From Negativicutes bacterium (lineage in GTDB: Bacteria; Bacillota_C; Negativicutes; Sporomusales_B; JARLHX01), in NCBI GenBank assembly GCA_031292035.1, contig JARLHX010000228.1, forward strand, positions 1 through 53,440: DNA of 53,440 bases, in the 5' to 3' direction. The notes beneath the pieces were generated by a model. The model worked only from the letters and a program-made list of their open reading frames with translations. It searched no databases and was not told where the DNA came from. Positions 24,383-32,823 of this stretch are shown piece by piece (position 1 is the first letter of the stretch; each line of letters begins with the position of its first letter). Position numbers and translations under genes: made by a program.

Positions 24383-26386
24383 TTACTCGGCCCGGACATC
24401 AACCTTGGTATCGTAGAAGGTGCTGCCTTCGGCTTTGTCGGTAAGGCGCTGTGAGGTGAGGGCATTGACGGTACGGCTGCCGGGAGCCCTTTTCAGCCAC
24501 CATACTCCTTCGGCGACCACAACCCCGGCAGGAGCCTTGGGAGTGACCTGGAGGACATAGGTGACTTCACCCCGGCTGTTGAAGGCCACCACCCGCGCAC
24601 CGTCGGTCAGACCTTTGGCAGCGGCGTCGCCAGGATTCATCTGCAGAGCCATGGTCTGGTTGTCCAGTAGGTCATCCCGTTCGTTAAAAGATGAGTTCAG
24701 GAGCGATAGGTACGGGGAAGACACCAGCCAGAAGGGGGCGTCGTCGCCGTGGGGTTCAAAATAGCAGGGAAGGGGCGGATTTTCGGCCGGATTGTAGATT
24801 TCAATCTTGCCTGAGGGAGTTTTAAATTTGGTCTGATAGCCTGCAGGCAGAGGCAATTCGACCGGCTGACCGGCTTTGAATTGATCTAGGTTGGTTTGGG
24901 CAAGCCAGTCAGACGGGGCGGCCAGCAGTCCTTCTACCATGTCTTCGCTGTTTTTTCGGAAGACCGGCTCGTCAAAGCCCATTGCCTGGGCCAAAAGACA
25001 AAAAACCTCCCAGTTGGCTTTGGCTTCTCCGACCGGGGGAATGACCGGAAAGACCCGCTGGACACCATAGTGTCCGTAGGCGCGGAAGATATCGCTGTGT
25101 TCCAGCGATGTGGTGGCTGGCAGGATCACGTCGGCGTAGCAGGCGGTATCGGTCATGAAGCGCTCATGGACGACAGTGAACAGGTCTTCGCGGCTAAGCC
25201 CGGCGAGGACTTTATTTTGGTCAGGCACAACGGCTGCCGGGTTGCAGTGGTAGACATAGAGGCTCTTGATCGGCGGGTCCAGAGGCTGGGTCAGCGCGTC
25301 GCCCAGCTGGTTAATATTAATCTGGCGGGTAGGTGTGGCCAGGAGATCTTCTCTTGTCACCTGCGCGCTATCCAGGCAGGAGCCTGTGGCGATATTGGCC
25401 AGCAGGCCACCGCCCGGTTTTGTCCAGGCACCCACCAGTGCCGGCAGGCAGGCAATGGTGCGCACCGCCATGGCGCCGTTGCCATAGCGGGACAGGCCGC
25501 TGCCGAGGCGGATGAAGGGGGCCTTGGCAGCCCCATAGGCGTGGGCCATGGCGGTGATGGTTTCTGCCGGCAGGCCGGTGATGCGGCTGACAACTTCCGG
25601 GGAGTAGTCGGGGAGGATATCGGCTTTCAGTTCAGCAAAGCCCTGAACACTGGCGGCGAGAAAAGCCTGGTCGATCAGGCCGTCTCTTGCCAATACGTGC
25701 ATTATTCCCAGGGCCAGGGCACCGTCACTGCCCGGGCGGGTAAGGAACACTTTGTCCGCTACTTGGGCGGTAGGGGTTTCATAAGTATCAATCAACCAGA
25801 CGGTGGCGCCGCGTTTTTTCGCCTCGCGGACCCCGTGCAGGAAGTGGATGTTGGTTGCCACGGCATTGATGCCCCAGAGAATGACCAGATCGCTTTGCTT
25901 GACTTCATCGGGGTGAAGGGACTGGGTATTGCCCATGACGGTCTTCCAGCCGTATTCTTTGGCTGACGAGCAGATGGTCCGGATGAGGCGGGAGGCTCCC
26001 ATACGGTGGAAGAAGGCGTGGCCGGCGTTGCGCTGCACGACCCCCATCGTTCCGGCATAAGAGAAGGGCAGAATGGCTTCGGCGCCATAGGTTGCGGTCA
26101 AATCGCGCCATTTGCCGGTGATATGGTCAATGGCTTCATCCCACGTTGCCGGGCGGAAAGCGCCGCTTCCTTTTGGACCATTGCGGATGAGCGGCCGGGT
26201 CAGACGCTGGGGTGAGTGCACCGTTCGTTCGTAGTGAGCCATTTTTGTGCATAAGCTGCCGCGGGTGAACAGATGCGCCGGGTCGCCCGCCACCTTTACG
26301 GCAACGCCATTTTCCACCGTGACCAATAGGCCGCAGGTGTCGGGACAATCATAGGGACATGCGGAACGCTTCACTTCTACCGACAT
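24383..26386 (-). CDS. Molybdopterin-dependent oxidoreductase (standalone, cytoplasmic)
   Basis: A 667-residue member of the DMSO reductase/BisC superfamily. N-terminal [4Fe-4S] ligands are C10, C14, C18 and C46 (ACPYDCPDTCGL...GSLCTK). Later come the molybdopterin domains, with HPDEVKQSDLVILWGINA, RPGSDGALALGIMHVLA and the C-terminal dinucleotide-binding domain (MNPGDAAAKGLTDGARVVAFNSRGEV). No Tat signal and no adjacent electron-transfer subunit, so it probably acts as a soluble enzyme with an external partner. The metal ligand appears to lie in the CSSA segment near residue 140. Substrate cannot be told from sequence. Confidence 0.88.
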   Translation of the reverse strand: MSVEVKRSACPYDCPDTCGLLVTVENGVAVKVAGDPAHLFTRGSLCTKMAHYERTVHSPQRLTRPLIRNGPKGSGAFRPATWDEAIDHITGKWRDLTATYGAEAILPFSYAGTMGVVQRNAGHAFFHRMGASRLIRTICSSAKEYGWKTVMGNTQSLHPDEVKQSDLVILWGINAVATNIHFLHGVREAKKRGATVWLIDTYETPTAQVADKVFLTRPGSDGALALGIMHVLARDGLIDQAFLAASVQGFAELKADILPDYSPEVVSRITGLPAETITAMAHAYGAAKAPFIRLGSGLSRYGNGAMAVRTIACLPALVGAWTKPGGGLLANIATGSCLDSAQVTREDLLATPTRQININQLGDALTQPLDPPIKSLYVYHCNPAAVVPDQNKVLAGLSREDLFTVVHERFMTDTACYADVILPATTSLEHSDIFRAYGHYGVQRVFPVIPPVGEAKANWEVFCLLAQAMGFDEPVFRKNSEDMVEGLLAAPSDWLAQTNLDQFKAGQPVELPLPAGYQTKFKTPSGKIEIYNPAENPPLPCYFEPHGDDAPFWLVSSPYLSLLNSSFNERDDLLDNQTMALQMNPGDAAAKGLTDGARVVAFNSRGEVTYVLQVTPKAPAGVVVAEGVWWLKRAPGSRTVNALTSQRLTDKAEGSTFYDTKVDVRAE

Positions 26387-26508
26387 AATATCGCCCCCGG
26401 TTTTGTAATCGTATCAATATTTTACCATGCCGCCGCCATTGGGCACAACGCGGCAAACGGTCCAGTGAGCGGTAAATATGCGACATTTTTCAGCTGTGGC
26501 AGTTATTG

Positions 26509-26535
26509 GCAGGAAAAACGCGGAATAAAGAGAAA
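26509..26535 (+). promoter_or_regulatory. Sigma-H-like promoter before the KTSC gene
   Basis: GCAGGAAAA (26509-26517), 11 nt, AGAGAAA (26529-26535), compared with RnAGGAwWW-N11/12-RnnGAAT. One mismatch in the -10 (final T). About 50 nt before the start codon. Confidence 0.5.
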
Positions 26536-26584
26536 ATCTGAAAAAAGCGCTGCTGTTTGCCAGCAGTGAAAGGGCGGCGATAAG

Positions 26585-26803
26585 ATGAGCGGGGTGCATG
26601 TTAAAGCCACGAGTCTGCGTTCTGTCCAATACGATGCTGGCAGGAAACTGCTGGAGGTGGAGTTGTCTGCCGGTGACCGCTACCAGTTCTTCGACGTACC
26701 GGCAACAGTTTATGAAGAATTGATGCAGGTCGGTTCCCGGGACCAATTTTTTGATCGCAATATCCGGTTGAAATATCGCCATCGGCGGATTTTGCAAATT
26801 TGA
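26585..26803 (+). CDS. KTSC domain protein
   Basis: A 72-residue protein matching the KTSC domain over its whole length: VKATSLRSVQYDAGRKLLEVEL, then GDRYQFFDVPATVYEELM, then FDRNIRLKYRHRRI. The family's characteristic Y...F..VP..VY..L spacing is clear. Function is unknown, possibly nucleic-acid or protein binding. The ribosome binding site is weak (GGGCGGCGATAAG). It is divergent from the oxidoreductase and precedes minC. Confidence 0.8.
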   Translation: MSGVHVKATSLRSVQYDAGRKLLEVELSAGDRYQFFDVPATVYEELMQVGSRDQFFDRNIRLKYRHRRILQI

Positions 26804-26870
26804 CTCGGCTGGAGTGAACGCGTTCAAACCAGCGTGTGCCACAATTATTGGCTGTACTGGTGAGTAGATG

Positions 26871-26897
26871 GCAGGAATCTGGCTGGCCAGCGCGAAA
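26871..26897 (+). promoter_or_regulatory. Sigma-H-like promoter before minCDE
   Basis: GCAGGAATC (26871-26879), 11 nt, CGCGAAA (26891-26897). The AGGA and GAA cores and spacing fit sigma-H; two positions deviate. About 45 nt before minC. Confidence 0.5.
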
Positions 26898-26943
26898 TTA
26901 ATGGAAGTTGTAATATATTATGTATAGATGACGGTGAAGGGAC

Positions 26944-27558
26944 ATGCGTGAAGACATCGTTTTCAAAGGAGTCAGAGGCGAAATTCAACTGATTCTGAAT
27001 GAAACCGCCGATTTTTCCATTATCATGGAAAAACTTAAGGCCAAACTTGTCACGGCGGCGGAGTTTTTCTGTCAGGGTACGACAATCAAACTGCCGGCGA
27101 CCCTCTCGGCCGAACAACGCGACCAGATTACCGGCGTGTTGACCGAGCATGGCTTGTCCTGCCAGAGTACGGCTTCGCCGGGTCAACCGGTAAAGGATGA
27201 AATACCTGTTGTCGAGCGCGATCGCTATGAAACAAGGGCGCTAGTGCTTAACAGGACGCTGCGCAGCGGACAAAAGGTAGTTTATGACGGCTCGGTGGTG
27301 GTGGTCGGTGATGTCAATGCCGGCGCGCAGATTATTGCCGGTGAAGATATCATCATCCTCGGTTCCTGCCGGGGAGTGGCTCATGCCGGGGCTGCCGGCA
27401 ACCTAGACGCGACCATTACGGCAACTAAGCTTGTGGCAACCCAGCTGCGTATTGGCGGCGTAATTGCCCGGGCGCCTGATGATCTGGGCGAGCCAACCTG
27501 TATGGAAGTCGCGCGTATAAAAGAGGGAATGGTTATCATCGAGCCAGCCAATCGATAG
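26944..27558 (+). CDS. minC: Septum site-determining protein MinC
   Basis: A 204-residue division inhibitor. Its N-terminal domain (about 1-75) targets FtsZ. A linker leads to the C-terminal beta-helix domain with TLRSGQKVVYDGSVVVVGDVNAGAQI and GSCRGVAHAGAAGN, the MinD- and septum-binding part. It is complete and of usual length. The start follows a modest GAAGGG. With minD and minE downstream the full oscillating Min system is present. Confidence 0.95.
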   Translation: MREDIVFKGVRGEIQLILNETADFSIIMEKLKAKLVTAAEFFCQGTTIKLPATLSAEQRDQITGVLTEHGLSCQSTASPGQPVKDEIPVVERDRYETRALVLNRTLRSGQKVVYDGSVVVVGDVNAGAQIIAGEDIIILGSCRGVAHAGAAGNLDATITATKLVATQLRIGGVIARAPDDLGEPTCMEVARIKEGMVIIEPANR

Positions 27559-27573
27559 GAGGGATGCGAGCGA

Positions 27574-28374
27574 ATGGGTGAAGTAATTGTTGTGACATCC
27601 GGTAAAGGCGGCGTAGGCAAGACGACGACCACCGCGAATCTGGGGACCGGCTTTGCACTGTTGGGTAAAAAAGTCGTCCTGGTGGATGCCGATATCGGGC
27701 TCAGGAACCTTGATGTGGTGATGGGGCTGGAGAATCGGATTGTTTACGACCTTGTTGACGTGACGGAAGGAAACTGTCGCTTAAAGCAGGCATTGATCCG
27801 CGATAAGCGTTATGAGACTTTATATCTTTTGCCTGCGGCCCAGACGAGGGACAAGAATGCCGTCAACCCCGAGCAGATGAAGCAATTGTGCCATGATTTG
27901 GCCCAGGATTTCGATTTCGTCATTATCGACTGCCCTGCCGGCATCGAACAAGGATTCAGGAACGCCATCGCCGGGGCCGACCGGGCGATTATTGTAACCA
28001 CCCCCGAGGTTTCGGCCGTAAGGGATGCTGACCGGATTATCGGCCTCCTGGAAGCCGAGGGCAAGCACAATCCCAAGCTGATCGTCAACCGTATCCGTCC
28101 CGGAATGGTGAAACGGGGCGATATGATGGATATTGACGATATTATTGAGATTCTGGCAGTGGACCTGCTCGGCATTATTCCTGAAGATGAATATATCATT
28201 ATTTCCACAAACCGCGGCGAGCCGGCCATCGTCAATCCGGCGTCAAAAGCGAGCACGGCATATAAGAATGTGGTCAGGCGCCTGGTGGGCGAGAATGTGC
28301 CGCTGATGAGCCTTGAAGTCGATACTGGTTTTGTGGGCAAACTAAAAAGATTTTTAGGTTTTAAGGAGGGATGA
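27574..28374 (+). CDS. minD: Septum site-determining ATPase MinD
   Basis: A 266-residue ParA/MinD ATPase. The deviant Walker A is SGKGGVGKTT at residues about 9-18; DADIGLRNLDVVMGLENR (switch I) and FVIIDCPAGIE (Walker B) follow. The C-terminal amphipathic membrane-targeting helix, FVGKLKRFLGFKEG, is intact. A GGAGG lies before the ATG. It overlaps the ATG cluster at the start of minE. Confidence 0.96.
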   Translation: MGEVIVVTSGKGGVGKTTTTANLGTGFALLGKKVVLVDADIGLRNLDVVMGLENRIVYDLVDVTEGNCRLKQALIRDKRYETLYLLPAAQTRDKNAVNPEQMKQLCHDLAQDFDFVIIDCPAGIEQGFRNAIAGADRAIIVTTPEVSAVRDADRIIGLLEAEGKHNPKLIVNRIRPGMVKRGDMMDIDDIIEILAVDLLGIIPEDEYIIISTNRGEPAIVNPASKASTAYKNVVRRLVGENVPLMSLEVDTGFVGKLKRFLGFKEG

Positions 28375-28376
28375 TG

Positions 28377-28655
28377 ATGTTTGACCTGATTCAGAAGCTG
28401 TTCAGCAAAGAAAACCAGGGTTCAAAAGAGATCGCCAAGGAGCGTTTGCGCCTAGTGCTGGTGCATGACCGGGTTAACGTTTCACCCCAATTCATGGAGA
28501 TTCTTAAGGGTGACATGATCAAGGTGATTTCTAATTATATGGATATAAATGAAAAAGAGATGGAAGTCAATCTTACCAGCACCCCTTCGTCGGTGGCGCT
28601 GATTGCCAATATCCCTGTCAACCGGATGAAACGCAGTGTCATACCTACCGAGTGA
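28377..28655 (+). CDS. minE: Cell division topological specificity factor MinE
   Basis: A 92-residue protein: membrane-targeting N-terminus (MFDLIQKLFSKE), MinD-contact helix (EIAKERLRLVLVHDR) and C-terminal dimerisation region (MIKVISNYMDINEKEMEVNL). Three successive ATGs (28371, 28374, 28377) follow AAGGAGG (28363-28369); 28377 has 7-nt spacing and gives the canonical N-terminus. MinE presence, rather than DivIVA control alone, suits the outer-membraned Firmicutes. Confidence 0.93.
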   Translation: MFDLIQKLFSKENQGSKEIAKERLRLVLVHDRVNVSPQFMEILKGDMIKVISNYMDINEKEMEVNLTSTPSSVALIANIPVNRMKRSVIPTE

Positions 28656-28660
28656 AGCAA

Positions 28661-28684
28661 AGGGCTGTTCTGCGGAACAGCCCT
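28661..28684 (+). terminator. Hairpin after minE
   Basis: AGGGCTGTTC (28661-28670), loop TGCG, GAACAGCCCT (28675-28684); perfect 10-bp stem without a T tract. A second small dyad, GTCAGCG/CGCTGAC (28722-28737), follows. It may act as a weak terminator separating minCDE from rodA. Confidence 0.55.
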
Positions 28685-28769
28685 CATCCTATTCCGGGTT
28701 TAGACGTCGATCAGGCTTCAGGTCAGCGAACGCTGACAGGTGATGGACTTATTTGCTAATTGGGCAAAC

Positions 28770-28798
28770 TGGACGGAAGAAGCAAATGAGATTATAAT
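28770..28798 (+). promoter_or_regulatory. Sigma-A promoter of rodA
   Basis: TGGACG (28770-28775), 17-bp spacer, TATAAT (28793-28798), about 36 nt before the start codon. Confidence 0.6.
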
Positions 28799-28834
28799 AA
28801 AACAGGACGAGCTTAATGGAAGGTAAGAGGAAGC

Positions 28835-29941
28835 ATGTTGAACCGGCGGTTGTTAAAAAATCTGGATTTTACCGTCATCGCCCTGGCTGGGCTTTTGATT
28901 TTGATCAGTCTGGTGATTATCGGTAGTGCCACGCATATCAACACCCCTGGTGATGATCGCTACTGGTATGTTCAGCGCCAAGGACTGTTTGCGGTAGTTA
29001 ATATTATTTTCATATTTTTCATGTTGCATTTCGACTATAAATCATTGAGTAAATATGCCAATATCCTCTATGGCATCAATCTTGTCATGCTGCTGGCGGT
29101 CATGTTTATAGGCCAGTCGGCGCTGGGGGCGCAGCGCTGGATTCAGATCGGTCCGATTAACCTTCAGCCGTCCGAGTTTTCCAAGCTGATCATGATCATC
29201 GCCTTGGCCCATTTGCTGGACAAAAGGGCGGGACAGCTCAATACCTTTAAGGATATTATTCCTGTCTTCCTTTTTGTTGGGGTGCCTTTTCTTCTGGTGT
29301 TGAAGCAGCCTGACCTTGGTACCTCGCTGGTTTTCTTAGCCATTTTATTTGGTATGATGTTTATCGCCGGGGTCAGTATGAAGCATCTGGCGACAATTGT
29401 CGCCGCCGGCATTGCAGTAGCGCCGTTGTTATGGCATTTTCTCAAGGACTATCAAAAGAAGCGCCTGACCGTATTCTTAGATCCCAACGTCGATCCATTA
29501 GGGTCAGGGTATCATATCATTCAATCCAAGATTGCCATCGGCTCAGGGATGCTTTTCGGCAAGGGGCTGTTCGGCGGCACCCAGAGTCAGCTGAACTTTC
29601 TGCCGGAGAATCACACCGACTTTATTTTCGCGGTAATCGGCGAGGAATTGGGCTTTGTCGGAGCGGTGTTTATTTTGACACTGTATTTTCTGTTATTGTA
29701 CCGTGGTGTTAAAATTGCCGGGGCGGCCCGCGACAATTTCGGCATGCTCCTGGCCACCGGCATTACCTCAATGCTCACCTTCCATGTGCTTGTTAATGTC
29801 GGTATGACCGCTGGGATTATGCCGGTCACCGGGATTCCTTTGCCGCTCATGAGTTATGGTGTCAGTTCACTGACCACCAATATGGTCAGTATCGGCATTT
29901 TGCTTAATATCTATATGCGACGACAAAAAATATTGTTTTGA
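28835..29941 (+). CDS. rodA: Rod shape-determining glycosyltransferase RodA
   Basis: A 368-residue SEDS-family membrane protein with about ten helices. Characteristic segments are GAQRWIQIGPINLQPSEFSKL, KQPDLGTSLVF, GSGYHIIQSKIAIGSGMLFGKGL, FLPENHTDFIFAVIGEELGF and the C-terminal MPVTGIPLPLMSYGVSS. It polymerises lipid II as the partner of PBP2 (21307-23139). It has its own promoter and a terminator, so it can be expressed apart from minCDE. Confidence 0.95.
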   Translation: MLNRRLLKNLDFTVIALAGLLILISLVIIGSATHINTPGDDRYWYVQRQGLFAVVNIIFIFFMLHFDYKSLSKYANILYGINLVMLLAVMFIGQSALGAQRWIQIGPINLQPSEFSKLIMIIALAHLLDKRAGQLNTFKDIIPVFLFVGVPFLLVLKQPDLGTSLVFLAILFGMMFIAGVSMKHLATIVAAGIAVAPLLWHFLKDYQKKRLTVFLDPNVDPLGSGYHIIQSKIAIGSGMLFGKGLFGGTQSQLNFLPENHTDFIFAVIGEELGFVGAVFILTLYFLLLYRGVKIAGAARDNFGMLLATGITSMLTFHVLVNVGMTAGIMPVTGIPLPLMSYGVSSLTTNMVSIGILLNIYMRRQKILF

Positions 29942-29953
29942 TATAATATTGGT

Positions 29954-30006
29954 ATAAACGCCACAAAAGTCTATGTTGTTGACTTTTTTGGCGTTATATT
30001 TTTTGG
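29954..30006 (+). terminator. Rho-independent terminator after rodA
   Basis: TAAACGCCACAAAAGTC (29955-29971) pairs with GACTTTTTTGGCGTTA (29981-29996), one mismatch, followed by TATTTTTT. Confidence 0.8.
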
Positions 30007-30114
30007 ACTTTATGCACCGAAATATTCCAATAGTTGGTGCATAACTTTCATGTAATTTTCATACTTTAGGCGTATTCTATAATAAAGGTATAATTTTAAT
30101 AAGGTGGGGTCTGA

Positions 30115-30912
30115 ATGTCACTAGGGAAAACTTCGGTAAGACATATTTTTTGCTTATTGGTGCTGAGCTTTTTCGCTATCTCGACTGCTCACGCCGAAAT
30201 AAAAGAAGAGGCCGTTTTTTTGCCCACTCGCCCGGGGGTTATCCAGCCTTTCGTAGTCACTAGCGACAGTGAAGCACCACCAAAAGCAATCGCCATTCTA
30301 TTTGCGGGGTCTCTCGGATATGTCGGTATTAAGCCAGATCAGCCTGTTACCAATGGAAATTTTCTTGTGAGAGCGCGTCGACACTTCGTTAAAAACTCGA
30401 TAGCAACCGCTGTTGTGGATTGTCCGTCAGATTCGAAAGATGGTATAGGGATTTCGTTCCGTACTAGCAAAGAACATGCGGCAGATATCTCCGCTGTAAT
30501 TGACGAGATGAACCAAAGATTTCCGGGACTGCCGGTTTACCTTGTCGGCACAAGTATGGGGACAATTTCTTCGGCTTATGTTGCCGAAAAGATCCAGAGC
30601 AAGGTAAAAGGAGTCATTTCGACCTCTACGGTATTTAACGCCGAGAACTTTTTTCCTAAGGGCCTTACGATACCTGTTCTTCTGGTTCATAATACTGACG
30701 ACGGTTGTTCTGCGGCACCTTATGGGGGCGCTACAGCGGCAGCAAGGTCTTATGGCTATCCTCTTATTAGTGTGCATGGAGGCTCTTTCGCGACAGGGAA
30801 GGAAGCATGTGGACCCTATTCACCTCACGGCTATTTAACCAAAGAGGTAGCTACAATTTCTGCGATTGCAAACTGGGTTTTTGGAAGACCCTTTGAGAAA
30901 GACATTTATTAG
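30115..30912 (+). CDS. Secreted alpha/beta hydrolase
   Basis: A 265-residue protein. The signal peptide covers residues 1-27 (cleavage after AHA). The nucleophile elbow is GTSMG with S147; an acid (D195 or D196 in HNTDDGC) and H238 (SPHGY) complete a plausible triad. Two or three cysteines near the acid and the C-terminus could form a disulfide. The product is likely periplasmic. Codon use and base composition look more A+T-rich than in neighbouring housekeeping genes, suggesting later acquisition. It is a single-gene unit between two terminators. Substrate unknown. Confidence 0.78.
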   Translation: MSLGKTSVRHIFCLLVLSFFAISTAHAEIKEEAVFLPTRPGVIQPFVVTSDSEAPPKAIAILFAGSLGYVGIKPDQPVTNGNFLVRARRHFVKNSIATAVVDCPSDSKDGIGISFRTSKEHAADISAVIDEMNQRFPGLPVYLVGTSMGTISSAYVAEKIQSKVKGVISTSTVFNAENFFPKGLTIPVLLVHNTDDGCSAAPYGGATAAARSYGYPLISVHGGSFATGKEACGPYSPHGYLTKEVATISAIANWVFGRPFEKDIY

Positions 30913-30982
30913 GTAACGTTTTACCGCTTTTAACATGGAGAGTTACAAGCATATTCTCTAAAGAGAAAATACTGGTTTGCCA

Positions 30983-31018
30983 AAAGTGCACAAGCGGGAG
31001 CTTGTGCACTTTCTTTGT
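30983..31018 (+). terminator. Rho-independent terminator after the hydrolase
   Basis: AAAGTGCACAAGC (30983-30995), loop GGGA, and its exact complement (31000-31012), then TTTCTTTGTT-like T-rich sequence. Confidence 0.82.
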
Positions 31019-31088
31019 TATCATTTATCCCCCGGTGTCATATATATTGCAGTAGAAGTGATGTCCTGGGAATACGGGGGGCGGGAGT

Positions 31089-31820
31089 ATGGCCAGAAAC
31101 TGGAATGAACCCTGGAAGAACCCCCGGTGGGATGCCAGAGATCCCTGGCAACACCGGGAAAAACAAACAAGATATGGCTGGCTCAAGCGGCTGGCGGTGG
31201 CGGTGGTATTATTTGCGCTGGTATTCGGGGCTCATGAATCTGACACAATGGTGGGGCGAAGCATCACGGCAGGGGTTCAGTATGTGTTGACCACCGAAAC
31301 CGATTTTGCTTATCTTGCCGATAAACTGGCCAATGCCCTTCCGAAAAATGTGGATATGTCAGTATGGAAACGGGTCCAAAGCACGGTGACCAAGCCGGCT
31401 GACCCACTGCAGTATATGACCAAGCCGGTCAGCGGCAGGGTGGTCACTCCCTACGGCTGGCGCACCGATCCGGTTACGAAGCAGGAGAAGATGAGCGAGG
31501 GCATTGGCATCGAGGCCTCAACCGGGTTGCCGGTGCGCGCCGCGGCGGCAGGCAAGGTCAGGGCGGTAACTGATAGCGCGCAGTATGGCAGGACCTTGAT
31601 TATCGAGCATAGCTCGGAAATTGACAGTGTTTATGGGTATTTGGGGGAAGTGCTGGTGGCTCCGGAGGAAATGGTGAGTCAGGGGCAGATCGTCGCCAGG
31701 GTGGGTAAAGCGGCATCTACCGCCTCGCCCCTCCTTTATTTTGAAGTTAGGGAAAAGGGCAAAGCGATTGATCCCCTGACCCGGATTCGCGGCGACGCGT
31801 CTAGCAAAGAAGGGAAGTGA
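31089..31820 (+). CDS. SpoIVFA-like membrane protein with degenerate M23 (LytM) domain
   Basis: A 243-residue protein: a basic Trp-rich N-terminus, one membrane helix (about 32-50) and a C-terminal LytM/M23 domain (SGRVVTPYGWRTDPVTKQEKMSEGIGIEAS...). The first metal position appears as EGIGIEA instead of HxGxD, and the HxH site reads VYGYL, so zinc ligands are missing and the domain should not cut peptidoglycan. It overlaps the M50 protease gene by a GTGA junction. In Bacillus, SpoIVFA holds and inhibits the SpoIVFB protease; the same pair is seen here. Role in sigma-K processing is inferred. Confidence 0.8.
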   Translation: MARNWNEPWKNPRWDARDPWQHREKQTRYGWLKRLAVAVVLFALVFGAHESDTMVGRSITAGVQYVLTTETDFAYLADKLANALPKNVDMSVWKRVQSTVTKPADPLQYMTKPVSGRVVTPYGWRTDPVTKQEKMSEGIGIEASTGLPVRAAAAGKVRAVTDSAQYGRTLIIEHSSEIDSVYGYLGEVLVAPEEMVSQGQIVARVGKAASTASPLLYFEVREKGKAIDPLTRIRGDASSKEGK

Positions 31821-32698
31821 CGGGATTGCGGGCCGGTAGAGTGGCTGGCGTCCAACTGATTCTTAATAATTGGTTTATCGGCCTTGTCGCCATTTTTGCC
31901 CTAATGGGAATGTTGGTCAAAGTATTGGGGGTGTTCGCCGCGGTGCTGTGGCACGAGCTGGCTCATGTTGCCGCTGCGGTGCTGCTGGGCTACCGGGTGA
32001 GGGAGATCGAACTCCTGCCTTTTGGCGGTGTCGCCCGGATCGACCGGGTAGAGGATGCAGGAACCGCCAGCGAAATGATGATGGCAGCCGCCGGCCCTTT
32101 GGCCAGTTTGGTTATGGCGGCTGTCAGTTATTTTGTCATGACGCAGGTGCCGGAATGGAGTCTGGCACTGGATTTTTATTTTAAAGCCAATCTGATGTTG
32201 GCAGGGTTTAATTTGCTGCCAGGACTGCCGCTGGACGGCGGCCGGATACTGCGGGCCATTTTGACCACCCGCGTGGATTTCGCTACCGCTACCAAGGTGG
32301 TGGTTTTAACGGGAAAGGGAATCAGTCTGGGTTTGGTGCTGGTGTCGGGGCTTGAGTTCTGGTTGAGCGGTACGCTGAATCTGACCTTCCTGCTTGCCGC
32401 AGTATTTTTGTTTGCCGCCGCCAGGACGGAGCGGGCGGTAGCTGGTTTTAGGCCGTTACGGCTCTTAGCTCATAAAAAGGCGGAGCTTACGGCGCGCGGT
32501 GTTTTACCAACTGTTCATTTTACCGCTCTGAGCAGCGTCACCGCTCGCGAAGTTCTGCGTTTTCTCGGGCCGGAACAATATCATATCGTGATGGTGGTCG
32601 ATCAACAATTTCACCTACAGGGAACACTGACTGAGACTGAGGTCTGGGAAGCTCTGCCGCAGCGAGGCCTTTATGCCGAAATTGGCGATTTTTTGTAG
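31817..32698 (+). CDS. SpoIVFB-like M50 intramembrane metalloprotease
   Basis: A 293-residue polytopic protein of the site-2 protease family. The zinc motif HELAH lies at residues 46-50; the third ligand motif is LPGLPLDGGRILRA at about 133-146. A C-terminal domain after the last helix (about 215-293, VTAREVLRFLGPEQYHIVMVVDQ) looks CBS-like. In Bacillus the enzyme cleaves pro-sigma-K in the forespore membrane. The start codon is GTG at 31817; a TTG at 31826 is an alternative with better spacing to AAGGG. Confidence 0.85.
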   Translation: MTGLRAGRVAGVQLILNNWFIGLVAIFALMGMLVKVLGVFAAVLWHELAHVAAAVLLGYRVREIELLPFGGVARIDRVEDAGTASEMMMAAAGPLASLVMAAVSYFVMTQVPEWSLALDFYFKANLMLAGFNLLPGLPLDGGRILRAILTTRVDFATATKVVVLTGKGISLGLVLVSGLEFWLSGTLNLTFLLAAVFLFAAARTERAVAGFRPLRLLAHKKAELTARGVLPTVHFTALSSVTAREVLRFLGPEQYHIVMVVDQQFHLQGTLTETEVWEALPQRGLYAEIGDFL

Positions 32699-32704
32699 GG
32701 TGTG

Positions 32705-32731
32705 GCAGGAATTTTCTCCCTGACAGAGAAC
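32705..32731 (+). promoter_or_regulatory. Sigma-H-like promoter after the M50 gene
   Basis: GCAGGAATT (32705-32713), 11 nt, AGAGAAC (32725-32731). The -35 part is a full match to RnAGGAwWW. A transcript would run through the hairpin at 32791-32814 before reaching the TIGR03960 gene. Confidence 0.5.
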
Positions 32732-32790
32732 AACAAAGAAACGTGCCTCAATGCACGGTGAAATTAAGGATGACTGCTGATGCGTCCAGG

Positions 32791-32814
32791 GACTTGGCGG
32801 AAGCCAAGTCTTTT
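32791..32814 (+). terminator. Hairpin with T tract (attenuator or terminator), one of two related copies
   Basis: GACTTGGC (32791-32798), loop GGAA, GCCAAGTC (32803-32810), then TTTT. The 15-mer GCCAAGTCTTTTCTA here recurs exactly at 48896-48910. Confidence 0.7.
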
Positions 32815-32823
32815 CTACCACTA

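Noticed and set aside
24896..25966. A 356-codon open frame on the plus strand, antisense to the molybdopterin oxidoreductase
   Set aside because: Its codon positions mirror the real minus-strand gene, there is no ribosome binding site, and the protein matches no family. It is a composition artefact of G+C-rich coding DNA.
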